NCBI RefSeq assembly: GCF_045679555.1 | Contig: NC_092122.1 | Coordinates: 14,127,506 to 14,191,505, forward strand | DNA from: Salvelinus alpinus | Lineage: Eukaryota > Chordata > Actinopteri > Salmoniformes > Salmonidae | Direction: 5' to 3' | Length of the DNA stretch: 64,000 bases | In this document: positions 43,501-51,150 of the stretch, piece after piece | Layout of the letters: every line of letters begins with the position of its first letter | How positions within the stretch are numbered: position 1 is the stretch's first letter | The notes under the pieces: model-generated | Databases searched by the model: none | The model's input: the letters and a program-made list of their open reading frames with translations, nothing else | Told to the model about the DNA's origin: nothing | Program-made: the position numbers and the translations under genes

Positions 43501-46500
43501 CTTCAATGAAGTCGGTGAACAAGTTTATTTTTAAAACGATGAAGAAGGATTGCATGAGGGCAGGTGGAAGGCAGCCAATCAACTGCAGGAGCATTCAACA
43601 GTGTGCAATTTTTCTTTTATGAATGTTTGTTTATTGTACCCTGCACCTTCAAGTGATCTGTGGCAGGGTTGATTGTGTTCCTCTCATCATCTGTTTTCCT
43701 CTGCATCACATCAGGGAAATGATGACATCTATATTTGTGGACGGGACAGTGGCGGGCTCATCCAATTGCAACACGCCTTTTCAACAGGAAGGAAGATACC
43801 AGCGATACTTCCTCTGGTACTTGCTATTATTATGACGTATGAAAAGCTAAGAGGATGATAGCAATTGGAATATGGACTGGAATTAAAGTTTTGATATGAC
43901 TGATTTGAAATGAAATGTACCCCCAGCCCTGATGCTATAATGAATCACAAAACAATCGGTAATGACTCAAATGTCTCTTGTTTGTCCTTTTCTAGGGAAA
44001 TGTTTCTGATGTTAAATCCTCAGTGAATAATGGTATCATTAGCTGTTCCTTCACGACTAGGAACCCCATTTCAACTTTGCGATCCGGAGCGTCCAGTTCC
44101 CTCTACTATCTCATGATCGTTCACGGGCCCTCCAATAATGGTACAGTATGAGCTAAAAGCTTACAGCATAGTAGCACCAGTACTGGTACAGAGGAAGTGG
44201 TTATATCCCTCTGTAATTTTATTTACATAGTGCTATGACATCTTTAGATAATAATGAGTGACATTACATGGACATGGAAGACGGGATCTTAAATCAGCAC
44301 TCCTACTCTGAGATATTGTATGAATACGGGCCCTGTTATCTAATAAGGATTCTAATGTTGTGGGCCAGGTACCGATGAAGAAAGCAGTCTGCTTCAGTAT
44401 AGCAGTCATATGTTTCATAATATCATTTTATTCTATTTCTCTTATTGTATTTCACTTTTCGGTTGACTTTGACAGGGATAATCGGCATTCATACTGGCAC
44501 CTTCATCAGTGACACTAAAGTGGATATTTCAAGTCCTCAAGTTGTTACAAGTGAAAAAGAGCCACCTATTATTAAAGCACATGGTAAGCTTGCCGTTTCC
44601 TTGGTGAGAAGAGTTTGCATGCATAACCTCGAACAAATTGTTATACGGTAATACACTGATTATAATTACATATACAAGCTTAAAGATTTGTGTATTGATT
44701 ATGGATTATTGATTTATTATCCTGTTGTGCTTCAGGTTCCCTGATGTTGATAGCGTGGATGACCACAGGTAGTTTGGGAATGATCATAGCCAGGTATCTG
44801 AAAGGTGTGGCCAAGGGGAAACATTATTTTGGGAAAGATGTTTGGTTTCTGGTGAGTTTCTATAATACTGTCCCTAATGTGTTAGTGTAGCAACATTTGA
44901 TTGTACTTTAAATGTTTTCACTGCTATCCAATTGGTTCCTTTTCTACATATAGCTTGACTGGGAGAGTGTGTCAAGCAGGCAGTCACTTGTGTTTGTGAG
45001 GAAGCTATGCTGTTAATTAAGCAAGCAGACTGACGTCCGTCACATTTCAAGTTTTATTAGTCGTATGTACGGGATACACGTGGTATACACTGTCCAACAA
45101 AATGCTTACTTGCAGGTTCCTTCTCGACAATGCAACCACAAAGAAAAAATATAAGAATATGAACATAAACATTAGCACGTCTAGATGACTTTATTAGGTG
45201 GAATGTTTTTAGTACTAAATAATAATGCCACATAATCTGTACTCTTGGCTTGCATGTTCCTCAGGTGCACGTGTTTCTTATGACACTCACTGTTGCTGCC
45301 ACCATCATTGCCTTCATTTTGGCCTTCTCAGAAGTTGGAGGCTGGAGTGGGGTATGTATCATAAACCTTTACTGCGCGCCGATTATTATTTAAAACAAAC
45401 AAACCTATCTGACAAATGCTGTGCCGTCTAGTTTTATGAAACCTACTCTATTATGGAAGGCTCAGATAATTGAAATAGTTAAGAGAGACAGTTTATGAGC
45501 CCAGTGTGTTTATAGGGAGCCCATCTGTGTTTATAGGGAGTCCATCCTGTGTTGGGCTGCATCGTTATGATCCTGGCCTTCTTCCAGCCAATCGGTGCCA
45601 TGTTCCGATGTGGACCTCAACATCACTGGTAAGGGATCCAGACTCATACCTGGTGTATGTCAGTTTGTTCATGTGTATGTAAATCCAAAAGTGGCTTGTT
45701 TTCTCAAGTTAATGTATTATTTTTGTGTTGTTTTTTCACAGGCGATTCCTCTTCAATTGGTCGCATGCTTTGAATGCAGTGGCAATAAAAGGTTTAGCTG
45801 GTAAGGAACTGTGATCATGACATTGTTTTTTGTTGGATTGTATTAGCATAGTACAAAGTACTGTATCTTCTCAGCCAATATCTGTCAAACATGTTTGCTG
45901 TTGCACTACTACCATGTTAGTAATTGTGTTGACATTATCTTCCAGTGGCAGCCATATTTACTGGGCTGTCGTATTTTAACACCTCTGAGGATGGTTGGCT
46001 TCTGAAGGTGATGGGGGGGTTTGTTGGATGGGAGGCAACGATGTACATCCTGCTAGAATTCCACATCCGCTGGAAGCGCAATGGTGAGATCAAATACATA
46101 ATGATATCGATCTTAATAGTGTTAAATTCAGGTTGATTATATAGAGCCCACCTATAATATTGAATATCCTCATATTGTGGATCTGCCATATAACTTTTGT
46201 CGGCCTCTTGGCGTATGTCAAAAGCTCTGACGAAGGACAAGAGGCCGACACGTAAGCCTGAATAAACAAAGTGATACAAGCAAGAGAAGTGTGCAGGTTT
46301 CTCTTTTCTTTTCAAATACTTCAATATAACTTTGGTTGTTCTTCTAGATCATGCAGAGAATGCTTCTGAAACGGTACGCTGAATCCCACCATTTAATCCC
46401 ACACATTTAAATGGACTTATTGTATCAGTGAATTAGTAAGTGACTCATTCATAACAACTAGTTTGTCTGCCACGGCTGTACTTGACTTTTCATTTCTCCC

Positions 46501-46594
46501 CCAGACAAGCATGGAGTTGGTACTGCTGGTCTTGTTTTTCCTTGGAAATATAACCTTTTTGGTGGCACTACTTGTTGGAATTGGCTCATCATGA
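31371..46594 (+). CDS. frrs1: Ferric-chelate reductase 1-like, 15 exons, complete
   Basis: Joining 31371-31563, 32618-32751, 41276-41373, 42064-42193, 43217-43411, 43715-43816, 43996-44140, 44476-44583, 44736-44851, 45265-45351, 45537-45628, 45742-45800, 45946-46083, 46348-46373 and 46505-46594 gives 1713 nt, 570 residues plus stop, with all phases consistent and GT/AG at every intron. Layout: signal peptide (about 1-20), reeler domain (about 21-170), DOMON domain (about 195-345, with DDQRMGNDD giving a likely heme-ligand Met250), and a cytochrome b561 core with four heme-ligand His at 368, 409, 439 and 475. A last membrane helix is at about 545-568. Known family role: membrane transfer of electrons through heme b to reduce ferric iron. 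Human FRRS1 is slightly longer (about 590). The paralogue assignment within the fish frrs1 family is open. Confidence 0.94.
31690..32180. repeat. Patchwork duplication in frrs1 intron 1
   Basis: A block of about 65 bp (cctgcacacgaagagac...gctctccggcacct) occurs at 31696-31753 and 31883-31942. The following piece cttgctagccgagggtcagg-caaaagag occurs at 31753-31780 and 32149-32176. The first copy is thus a joined version of two blocks that are 200 bp apart downstream. Confidence 0.85.
32618..32751 (+). CDS. frrs1: frrs1 exon 2 (reeler)
   Basis: Reads VRLLAGSTPFTGFMLQAREV then GGSSPLGSFTVTSGEAQLLTC, the classic reeler core. It enters in phase 1 and leaves in phase 0 at GTGAGT. Confidence 0.93.
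32872..33142. mobile_element. Small inverted-repeat element with (GGGAC)n
   Basis: The left end aaccagaggcgcaactttgg and right end gaaagttgcacccctgcat are imperfect inverted repeats. The interior holds G-runs and about six GGGAC units (33075-33104). Lies in frrs1 intron 2. Confidence 0.65.
33143..33988. other. frrs1 intron 2, nothing recognised
   Basis: No exon or repeat of clear identity was seen here. Confidence 0.45.
33989..34388 (+). mobile_element. Solo LTR with 5-bp target duplication
   Basis: 400 bp beginning tgtcacgttctgacc and ending aaatccgtgaca (TG...CA), flanked by cttaa at 33984-33988 and 34389-34393. A poly(A)-signal-like ttattaaac lies near 34300. No internal retroelement sequence is present, so it is the product of LTR-LTR recombination. 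Lies in frrs1 intron 2, sense orientation judged by the poly(A) motif. Confidence 0.9.
34484..35880. mobile_element. 1.4-kb salmonid dispersed repeat, TTAA-abutting
   Basis: It starts ttttagggatagggggcagc, contains the familiar tgctaatatatgcatattat and acttccacgccttccactag-like segments, and ends ccgctagcggaacgtgtgtcctagaaagg followed by TTAA. It lacks a recognisable protein. The TTAA edge suggests, but does not prove, a piggyBac-type non-autonomous element. Confidence 0.65.
35881..37844. other. frrs1 intron 2, one LINE tail, otherwise unassigned
   Basis: Apart from the LINE 3' tail at 36213-36305, I recognise no gene or element. Confidence 0.45.
36213..36305 (-). repeat. LINE 3'-end fragment (antisense)
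   Basis: The complement of this stretch resembles the tail of the LINE at 20455-22568 (cagcactttgagatatcagc-like, ending in tataaataaa with TTGATT repeats). Confidence 0.65.
37924..40110 (-). mobile_element. 5'-truncated RSg-1-type LINE (antisense to frrs1)
   Basis: Read on the - strand, RT motifs are YRPISILPCLSKVFE, AVQSGFRAGHRC, then after a short out-of-frame stretch VPQGSILGPTPFSVYIND, YADDTILY, LLLNASKTKCMLFN and YKYLGVWLD. The tail near 37924-37990 matches the tttatttaaccaggtaggct complement. It is flanked by the target duplication ctattta. Several stops; inactive. Occupies frrs1 intron 2. Confidence 0.9.
38881..39291 (-). pseudogene. LINE RT fragment (catalytic YADD part)
   Basis: An open 136-residue piece containing GVPQGSILGPTPFSVYIND, LYADDTILYTSGP and the thumb region ending in YKYLGVWLDCKLSF. 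It belongs to the LINE at 37924-40110. Confidence 0.85.
39417..40316 (-). pseudogene. Chimeric open frame: Tc1 DNA-binding region fused to LINE RT
   Basis: A continuous 299-residue frame. Residues 1 to about 69 are a Tc1 transposase helix-turn-helix (MREIDKKLKISYNDVYYSLH, GRPRCTTEQEDKNIR, AASLNS). From about residue 70 it is LINE sequence (FKQKFASCSSNYKRFWDTVK) through the first half of RT. The fusion is an accident of LINE insertion in frame. Whether it is transcribed cannot be seen here. Confidence 0.85.
40990..41135 (-). mobile_element. Tc1 terminal fragment (CAGTGCATTC family)
   Basis: The segment cagtgcattcagaaagtatt-cagcccccttgactttttcc matches the end of the element at 15293-16857. 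The remainder of the element is missing. Confidence 0.8.
41276..41373 (+). CDS. frrs1: frrs1 exon 3 (reeler)
   Basis: Follows a ttctcag acceptor and reads NSAVSHTSDSPKSSIQGIWR then APTSGNLNSIQF, the conserved NSAVSH reeler segment. Leaves in phase 2 at GTAATT. It is separated from exon 2 by an 8.5-kb repeat-filled intron. Confidence 0.93.
41941..41999. repeat. Dispersed repeat fragment (gggcccagtttcctgg)
   Basis: The segment gggcccagtttcctggacac-agattaagcttagttcttga is a common fish repeat motif. It lies just before frrs1 exon 4 and shares the GGGCCCAGTTTCC start of the 20105 element. Confidence 0.5.
42064..42193 (+). CDS. frrs1: frrs1 exon 4 (reeler end, Ser/Thr-rich linker)
   Basis: Completes the codon begun in exon 3 and reads ASFVKDYSTFWVGVRSSPVT then a Ser/Thr/Pro-rich linker (PPANSTSVTSTASSSSK) with possible N-glycosylation at NST. 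Ends in phase 0. Confidence 0.93.
42425..42546. repeat. Short dispersed repeat (gaaccctttt family)
   Basis: Motifs gttctacctggaacctaaaa, ctacggggacagccgcagaa and ttctaagagtgta are typical of a salmonid miniature repeat. Confidence 0.6.
42951..43105 (-). mobile_element. tRNA-headed SINE (antisense, frrs1 intron 4)
   Basis: The - strand head ggcaggtagcctagcggtta and B-box cagttcgaatcccc are followed by a body ending in agggtcgctatcaatgac. It is an older relative of the HpaI-type SINE. Confidence 0.75.
43217..43411 (+). CDS. frrs1: frrs1 exon 5 (DOMON start)
   Basis: 65 codons: VSNSSTGCGSTKVCFSQPLY, CDPGVSPDCYFLSAM and MTGPSDGYIAIGFSDDQRM. It is the first half of DOMON, ending on the presumed heme-ligand Met250. 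Phase 0 at both ends. Confidence 0.94.
43715..43816 (+). CDS. frrs1: frrs1 exon 6 (DOMON)
   Basis: Reads GNDDIYICGRDSGGLIQLQH then AFSTGRKIPAILPL. Acceptor catcag, donor GTACTT. Phase 0 at both ends. Confidence 0.92.
43996..44140 (+). CDS. frrs1: frrs1 exon 7 (DOMON end)
   Basis: Reads GNVSDVKSSVNNGIISCSFT and SSSLYYLMIVHGPSNN, the closing strands of DOMON. Leaves in phase 1 at GTACAG. Confidence 0.92.
44476..44583 (+). CDS. frrs1: frrs1 exon 8 (linker into b561)
   Basis: Reads GIIGIHTGTFISDTKVDISS then EKEPPIIKAH. The final His368 is the first b561 heme ligand. Phase 1 at both ends. Confidence 0.92.
44736..44851 (+). CDS. frrs1: frrs1 exon 9 (b561 helix)
   Basis: Reads GSLMLIAWMTTGSLGMIIAR as a membrane helix, followed by the basic loop YLKGVAKGKHYFGKDVWFL. 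Leaves in phase 0. Confidence 0.94.
45045..45165 (-). repeat. LINE 3'-tail fragment (frrs1 intron 9)
   Basis: The stretch caagttttattagtcgtatg-tacgggatacacgtgg...aaaatgcttacttgcaggtt is a diverged relative of the 28382 tail. Confidence 0.55.
45265..45351 (+). CDS. frrs1: frrs1 exon 10 (b561 helix)
   Basis: Reads VHVFLMTLTVAATIIAFILA and FSEVGGWSG. His409 is the second heme ligand. Phase 0 at both ends. Confidence 0.93.
45506..45547 (+). repeat. 21-bp tandem duplication across the exon 11 acceptor
   Basis: The segment gtgtttatagggag(c/t)ccatc occurs twice in a row (45506-45526 and 45527-45547), so the acceptor tatag|ggag is present twice. Use of the upstream AG would insert seven codons, including an in-frame TAG. 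Confidence 0.9.
45537..45628 (+). CDS. frrs1: frrs1 exon 11 (b561 helix)
   Basis: Reads GVHPVLGCIVMILAFFQPIG then AMFRCGPQHH. His439 is the third heme ligand. The downstream of two identical acceptors is required to keep the frame open. Leaves in phase 2. Confidence 0.92.
45742..45800 (+). CDS. frrs1: frrs1 exon 12 (b561)
   Basis: Reads (W)RFLFNWSHALNAVAIKGLA. His475 is the fourth heme ligand. Enters in phase 2, leaves in phase 1. Confidence 0.92.
45946..46083 (+). CDS. frrs1: frrs1 exon 13 (b561 helices)
   Basis: Reads VAAIFTGLSYFNTSEDGWLL then KVMGGFVGWEATMYILLEFH and IRWKRN. These are two membrane segments joined by a short loop. Phase 1 at both ends. Confidence 0.93.
46348..46373 (+). 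CDS. frrs1: frrs1 exon 14 (26-nt microexon)
   Basis: Reads DHAENASET between a cttctag acceptor and a GTACGC donor. It is needed to keep phase between exons 13 and 15. It is short, but the frame fits exactly. Confidence 0.8.
46505..46594 (+). CDS. frrs1: frrs1 exon 15 (last helix, stop)
   Basis: Reads TSMELVLLVLFFLGNITFLV then ALLVGIGSS and TGA at 46592-46594. It is a C-terminal membrane helix, as in the family (GNVTFLIIF-like). Confidence 0.93.
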   Translation, partial: TSMELVLLVLFFLGNITFLVALLVGIGSS

Positions 46595-47055
46595 AGATCT
46601 GCTGAGCAATGGACTGAGATCGGAATGTTGTGATACAGTAAATCTTTAATATAGCTCACTGTACAGTATATTTTAAATAATTTTATATTTGTTTGTTGTC
46701 AAGTATTTGTCCATTGATTGAGGATCGAATGCGATCAGATCGTCAATTTATACAGTATCCCTCCATATAACTATGACAGACTTTCCATGAGGATAGGCAT
46801 ATTGGAAATTTAACCAGGGTTTATTTACTGACACTACTTTCTTAACAAAAAGTAAGGAATTCTTAACAGACTGTCTTGCACAATACAGGTTCAGTGGACC
46901 CAATTATTGTACTGGATGCTTTTAAATGTACCTTTAGGGGCCATTGAATTCAATTGTCATCCCAAAAATGGTATCGGTCAACAGAGAAAAGAATTTCAAC
47001 AGAAATAGAACATTTAACATTACACAATGGTGTTGAATGTACTACATAATCACTG

Positions 47056-47061
47056 AATAAA
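47056..47061 (+). terminator. Candidate frrs1 polyadenylation signal
   Basis: The first AATAAA after the frrs1 stop, 462 bases downstream (cactgaataaactag). It is plausible but untested. Confidence 0.35.
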
Positions 47062-47269
47062 CTAGACACTTAACAAAAAGAGATTGAGGAATTTATTCAT
47101 GAAAGACCGGGTTAAAAAAATAAAATTACCAGAGCAAATGCAATATAGAAACCCGACCAAAAAGAACCTACAGAAAAAATTACAAACGATGGAGAAATCC
47201 TTCTCACCAAAGGAGATTCTGAATGAGGAAGGTCCTCCAACCTCATTTGATGATGAGTTTTGTGATATA

Positions 47270-47748
47270 CAGTACCAGTCAAAAGTTTGGACACATCTAC
47301 TCTTTATTTTTACTATTTTGTACCTTGTAGAATAATAGTGAAGACATCAAAACTATGAAATAACACATGTTGAACTATGTAGTAACCAAAAAAGTGTTAA
47401 ACCAAAATATATTTTATATTTGAGATTATTCAAAGTAGCCACCCTTTGCCTTGATAACAAATGCTCAGCATATGTGGGAACGCCTTCAAGACTGTTGGAA
47501 AAGCATTCCTCATGAAGTTGGTTGAGAGAAAGCCAAGAGTTTGCAAAGCTGGCATCAAGGCAAAGGGTGGCTACTTTGAAGAATCTTAAATATAAAATAT
47601 ATTTAGATCTGTTTAGCACTTTTTTGGTTACTACATGATGCCAGAACGTGTTATTTCATAGTTTTGATGTCTTCACTATTCTACAATGTAGAAAAATAAA
47701 GAAAAACCCTTGAATGAGTAGGTGTGTCCAAACTCTTGACTGGTACTG
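47270..47748. mobile_element. 479-bp Tc1-derived MITE (CAGTACCAGTC family)
   Basis: TA flanks lie at 47268-47269 and 47749-47750. The two ends of the 13724 family are joined directly, leaving long inverted arms of about 200 bp (cagtaccagtcaaaagtttg ... aaagtagccaccctttgcct and complement). No transposase remains. Confidence 0.9.
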
Positions 47749-47750
47749 TA

Positions 47751-48418
47751 CGTTTCCCCCAAAATCATGTTAAACTATCTGCTATACAAAATTATCTTGT
47801 GAAGGCCTAATTACACAGAACTAACTATTGTTGGCAATTGATTACTTTCAGTCGCGGAAAACGCCTTGCCTCGATGGCATTCCAATAGAGATAGGCTTTT
47901 TATGAACTACTGAAAGATCAATTACTGTCATGTTTTAATTATTCATATATAAATGGCAAACTATCACACACACAAAACGAGGGACTGATCTCTCCTACTG
48001 AAGCAGGAGCCAGGGGGGCAGTACAAAGAGCCAGTCTCTTAAAACAATTGGAGTCACTGTGCTAAACTGTGCTAAAATATTGGCAAAATGTATTGCTCAT
48101 AAAATTAAAAAGGTCCTACAGGTAAATTAAGTGAACAACATTATTTGGGTATTAGCGAAACAGAATATGAGCTTTAAAAATGTGATATAAAAAATAAAAC
48201 AAGGTTTTCACTGGACAGTTACTTTAAAGAATTTTGCTGTGAGAATCATGACACAAAAACACCTCTTATTTTTTTCACTGGATGGCAAAGTTGTGTTTTT
48301 ATACTCTCACACTATTATCATTATATTACATGACATTTAAAATAAAGTGATTGCACAAAATATGTACAACAAAATCCATACAAATTATGAATTTATTTAC
48401 ATTGTTATTATAATCATA
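47751..48418. other. Intergenic, nothing recognised
   Basis: AT-rich, no gene or clear element. Confidence 0.45.
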
Positions 48419-48655
48419 CAGTGCCGGCCAAGTATATTGGCACCCTTGCACTTTTATTCAAATAAGTTTAAATTAAATATATTTACCGGTAGTCAAATTT
48501 AATTTAGTAAAATTTAATTTAATTTAGTAAAATAAAATGGTACAACATTTTTGAGACCCAAACTTGGTTGCACAGACAAGTGAATTGCAAAACAAGCAAC
48601 TTATTTTAAAAGAAATAGAGAATTATTTAAGAAAAGTGCAAGGATGTCAATCATA
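48419..48655. mobile_element. Tc1-like terminal fragment
   Basis: It starts acagtgccggccaagtatat-tggcacccttgcac, the style of another Tc1 terminal repeat. The segment gagaattatttaagaaaagt-gcaagg follows. No opposite end found. Confidence 0.6.
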
Positions 48656-49387
48656 GAGATGGAAAGAGGCATTATCTTTGGGTGGGCTGCTGCGCTTTTT
48701 GAGGCCATCTTCATTCATAAGTAGTACATTTCTTATTTTATGTTTGAAAAAAGTGTCAAACTAATATCAAACACAGTACAGTATGAAGATAGGCAGAAAC
48801 TGCTTCTCCAATAGAAAGACTAGATCACGCTTGTAGTCGATGTCATGGCGACGTTGGCTAGCTAAGCTCATGCGCAGAAACACGTCATCAGGTCTAACGG
48901 TCTTGTGCGAACTGTGCATGTGCAGACTGACAAATTAAAGGCACTCCTTCGATATAAAGTTGTTTTTGACTAAAATTAAAACATTTTAGTTTGTCACTTT
49001 CACGAGGTTGGAGTCATAACATGTTCATCTACTTAAGACATTGGCTCGCCTCTAGGTTGTGCCTTTATATTTAGAGATAATTAACAACTAAGGAAGAATT
49101 TCTCACTTCTCTCATTGACTCATACCAAATGCCTTTTATAAAAGATATTTGACACTCAACAAGTGCGATACATCGCCGAAAATTAGAGAAGTCTCAATTG
49201 AACTAGTCTACTCCTTCAGCCTTGATAGCATTCCGGAGCGTGCCTGTTCGAACTGAGGATTTATAGTATGGTAAGAAGCCATTAGTTACAGGCCGATTTT
49301 TTTTACTGACTGTTGCCAGCCAATTCTTTTAGAAAATGCCCCCCAAAAAAGTGGCGAAAGTGAGATATACATCTGGTGAGATTTATA
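48656..49387. other. Intergenic, nothing recognised
   Basis: No coding similarity and no complete repeat. Confidence 0.45.
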
Positions 49388-49639
49388 CACTGCTCAAAAA
49401 AATAAAGGGAACACTTAAACAACACAATGTAACTCCAAGTCAATCACACTTCTGTGAAATCAAACTGTCCACTTAGGAAGCAACACTGATTGACAATAAA
49501 TTTCTCATGCTGTTGTGCAAATGGAATAGACAAAAGGTGGAAATTATAGGCAATTAGCAAGACACCCCCAAAAAAGGAGTGATTCTGCAGGTGGTGACCA
49601 CAGACCACTTCTCAGTTCCTATGCTTCCTGGCTGATGTT

Positions 49640-49975
49640 TTGGTCACTTTTGAATGCTGGCGGTGCTCTCACTCTAGTGGTAGCATGAGACGGAGTCTAC
49701 AACCCACACAAGTGGCTCAGGTAGTGCAGTTCATCCAGGATGGCACATCAATGCGAGCTGTGGCAAAAAGGTTTGCTGTGTCTGTCAGCGTAGTGTCCAG
49801 AGCATGGAGGCGCTACCAGGAGACAGGCCAGTACATCAGGAGATGTGGAGGAGGCCGTAGGAGGGCAACAACCCAGCAGCAGGACCGCTACCTCCGCCTT
49901 TGTGCAAGGAGGTGCACTGCCAGAGCCCTGCAAAATGACCTCCAGCAGGCCACAAATGTGCATGTGTCAGCATAT
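49640..49975 (+). pseudogene. Tc1 transposase N-terminus, left-arm copy
   Basis: Reads [20 protein letters not shown] then [20 protein letters not shown] and [20 protein letters not shown], a helix-turn-helix DNA-binding region, to NVHVSA. Beyond this point the frame runs into antisense loop sequence and is meaningless. Confidence 0.88.
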
Positions 49976-50703
49976 GGTCTCACAAGGGGTCTGAGGATCT
50001 CATCTCGGTACCTAATGGCAGTCAGGCTACCTCTGGCGAGCACATGGAGGGCTGTGCGGCCCCACAAAGAAATGCCACCCCACACCATGACTGACCCACC
50101 GCCAAACCGGTCATGCTGGAGGATGTTGCAGGCAGCAGAACATTCTCCACGGCGTCTCCAGACTCTGTCACGTCTGTCACGTGCTCATGTGCTCAGTGTG
50201 AACCTGCTTTCATCTGTGAAGAGCACAGGGCGCCAGTGGCGAATTTGCCAATCTTGGTGTTCTCTGGCAAATGCCAAACGTCCTGCACGGTGCTGGGCTG
50301 TGAGCACAACCCCCACCTGTGGTCGTCGGGCCCTCATACCACCCTCATGGAGTCTGTTTCTGACCGTTTGAGCAGACACATGCACATTTGTGGCCTGCTG
50401 GAGGTCATTTTGCAGGGCTCTGGCAGTGCACCACCTCGCACAAAGGCGGAGGTAGCGGTCCTGCTGCTGGGTTGTTGCCCTCCTACGGCCTCCTCCACGT
50501 CTCCTGATGTACTGGCCTGTCTCCTGGTAGCGCCTCCATGCTCTGGACACTACGCTGACAGACACAGCAAACCTTTTTGCCACAGCTCGCATTGATGTGC
50601 CATCCTGGATGAACTGCACTACCTGAGCCACTTGTGTGGGTTGTAGACTCCGTCTCATGCTACCACTAGAGTGAGAGCACCGCCAGCATTCAAAAGTGAC
50701 CAA
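49888..50703 (-). pseudogene. Tc1 transposase, right arm plus loop
   Basis: The same N-terminus as the left-arm copy continues through [37 protein letters not shown] and the first catalytic Asp in [13 protein letters not shown]. After a frame change it reaches [20 protein letters not shown] and [14 protein letters not shown]. The second Asp and the Glu are absent because the 3' half is replaced by the inverted arm. Confidence 0.88.
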
Positions 50704-50989
50704 AACATCAGCCAGGAAGCATAGGAACTGAGAAGTGGTCTGTGGTCACCACCTGCAGAATCACTCCTTTTTTGGGGGTGTCTTGCTAATTGCCTATAAT
50801 TTCCACCTTTTGTCTATTCCATTTGCACAACAGCATGTGAAATTTATTGTCAATCAGTGTTGCTTCCTAAGTGGACAGTTTGATTTCACAGAAGTGTGAT
50901 TGACTTGGAGTTACATTGTGTTGTTTAAGTGTTCCCTTTATTTTTTGGAGCAGTGTAGTTCTAATGAAACGGTGGTAACTTTTCAGCTT

Positions 50990-51150
50990 CGTGCTTCTTC
51001 TTGGCCGTCCAATTGATTGACCTTTGTTTTAAAGTAATGATGGACTGTCGTTTCTTTTTGCTTATTTGAGCTGTTCTTGCCATAATATGGACTTGGTCTT
51101 TTACCAAATAGGGCTATCTTCTGTATACCAACCCTACCTTGTCACAAGAG
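50990..51150 (-). mobile_element. Tc1 fragment (CAGTACCAGTC family)
   Basis: Contains taaagtaatgatggactgtc, ttatttgagctgttcttgcc and ttttaccaaatagggctatc, matching 14700-14795. No ends. Confidence 0.8.

Larger units (their letters stand above)
49388..50955. mobile_element. Fold-back Tc1-like element with 582-bp inverted arms
   Basis: TA flanks lie at 49386-49387 and 50956-50957. The left arm 49388-49969 and right arm 50374-50955 are reverse complements, with about five mismatches by eye. They enclose a 404-base unique loop. Each arm carries the 5' end of a Tc1-like element and the first part of its transposase. The loop continues the - strand transposase into the DDE region and stops abruptly, at RPLVRPYA, where the inverted second copy begins. 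The natural 3' half of the element is missing. Confidence 0.95.

Noticed and set aside
47084-47335. An 83-residue lysine-rich open frame after frrs1
   Set aside because: It lies in AT-rich 3' flank and runs into the Tc1-derived MITE. No splice sites or similarity.
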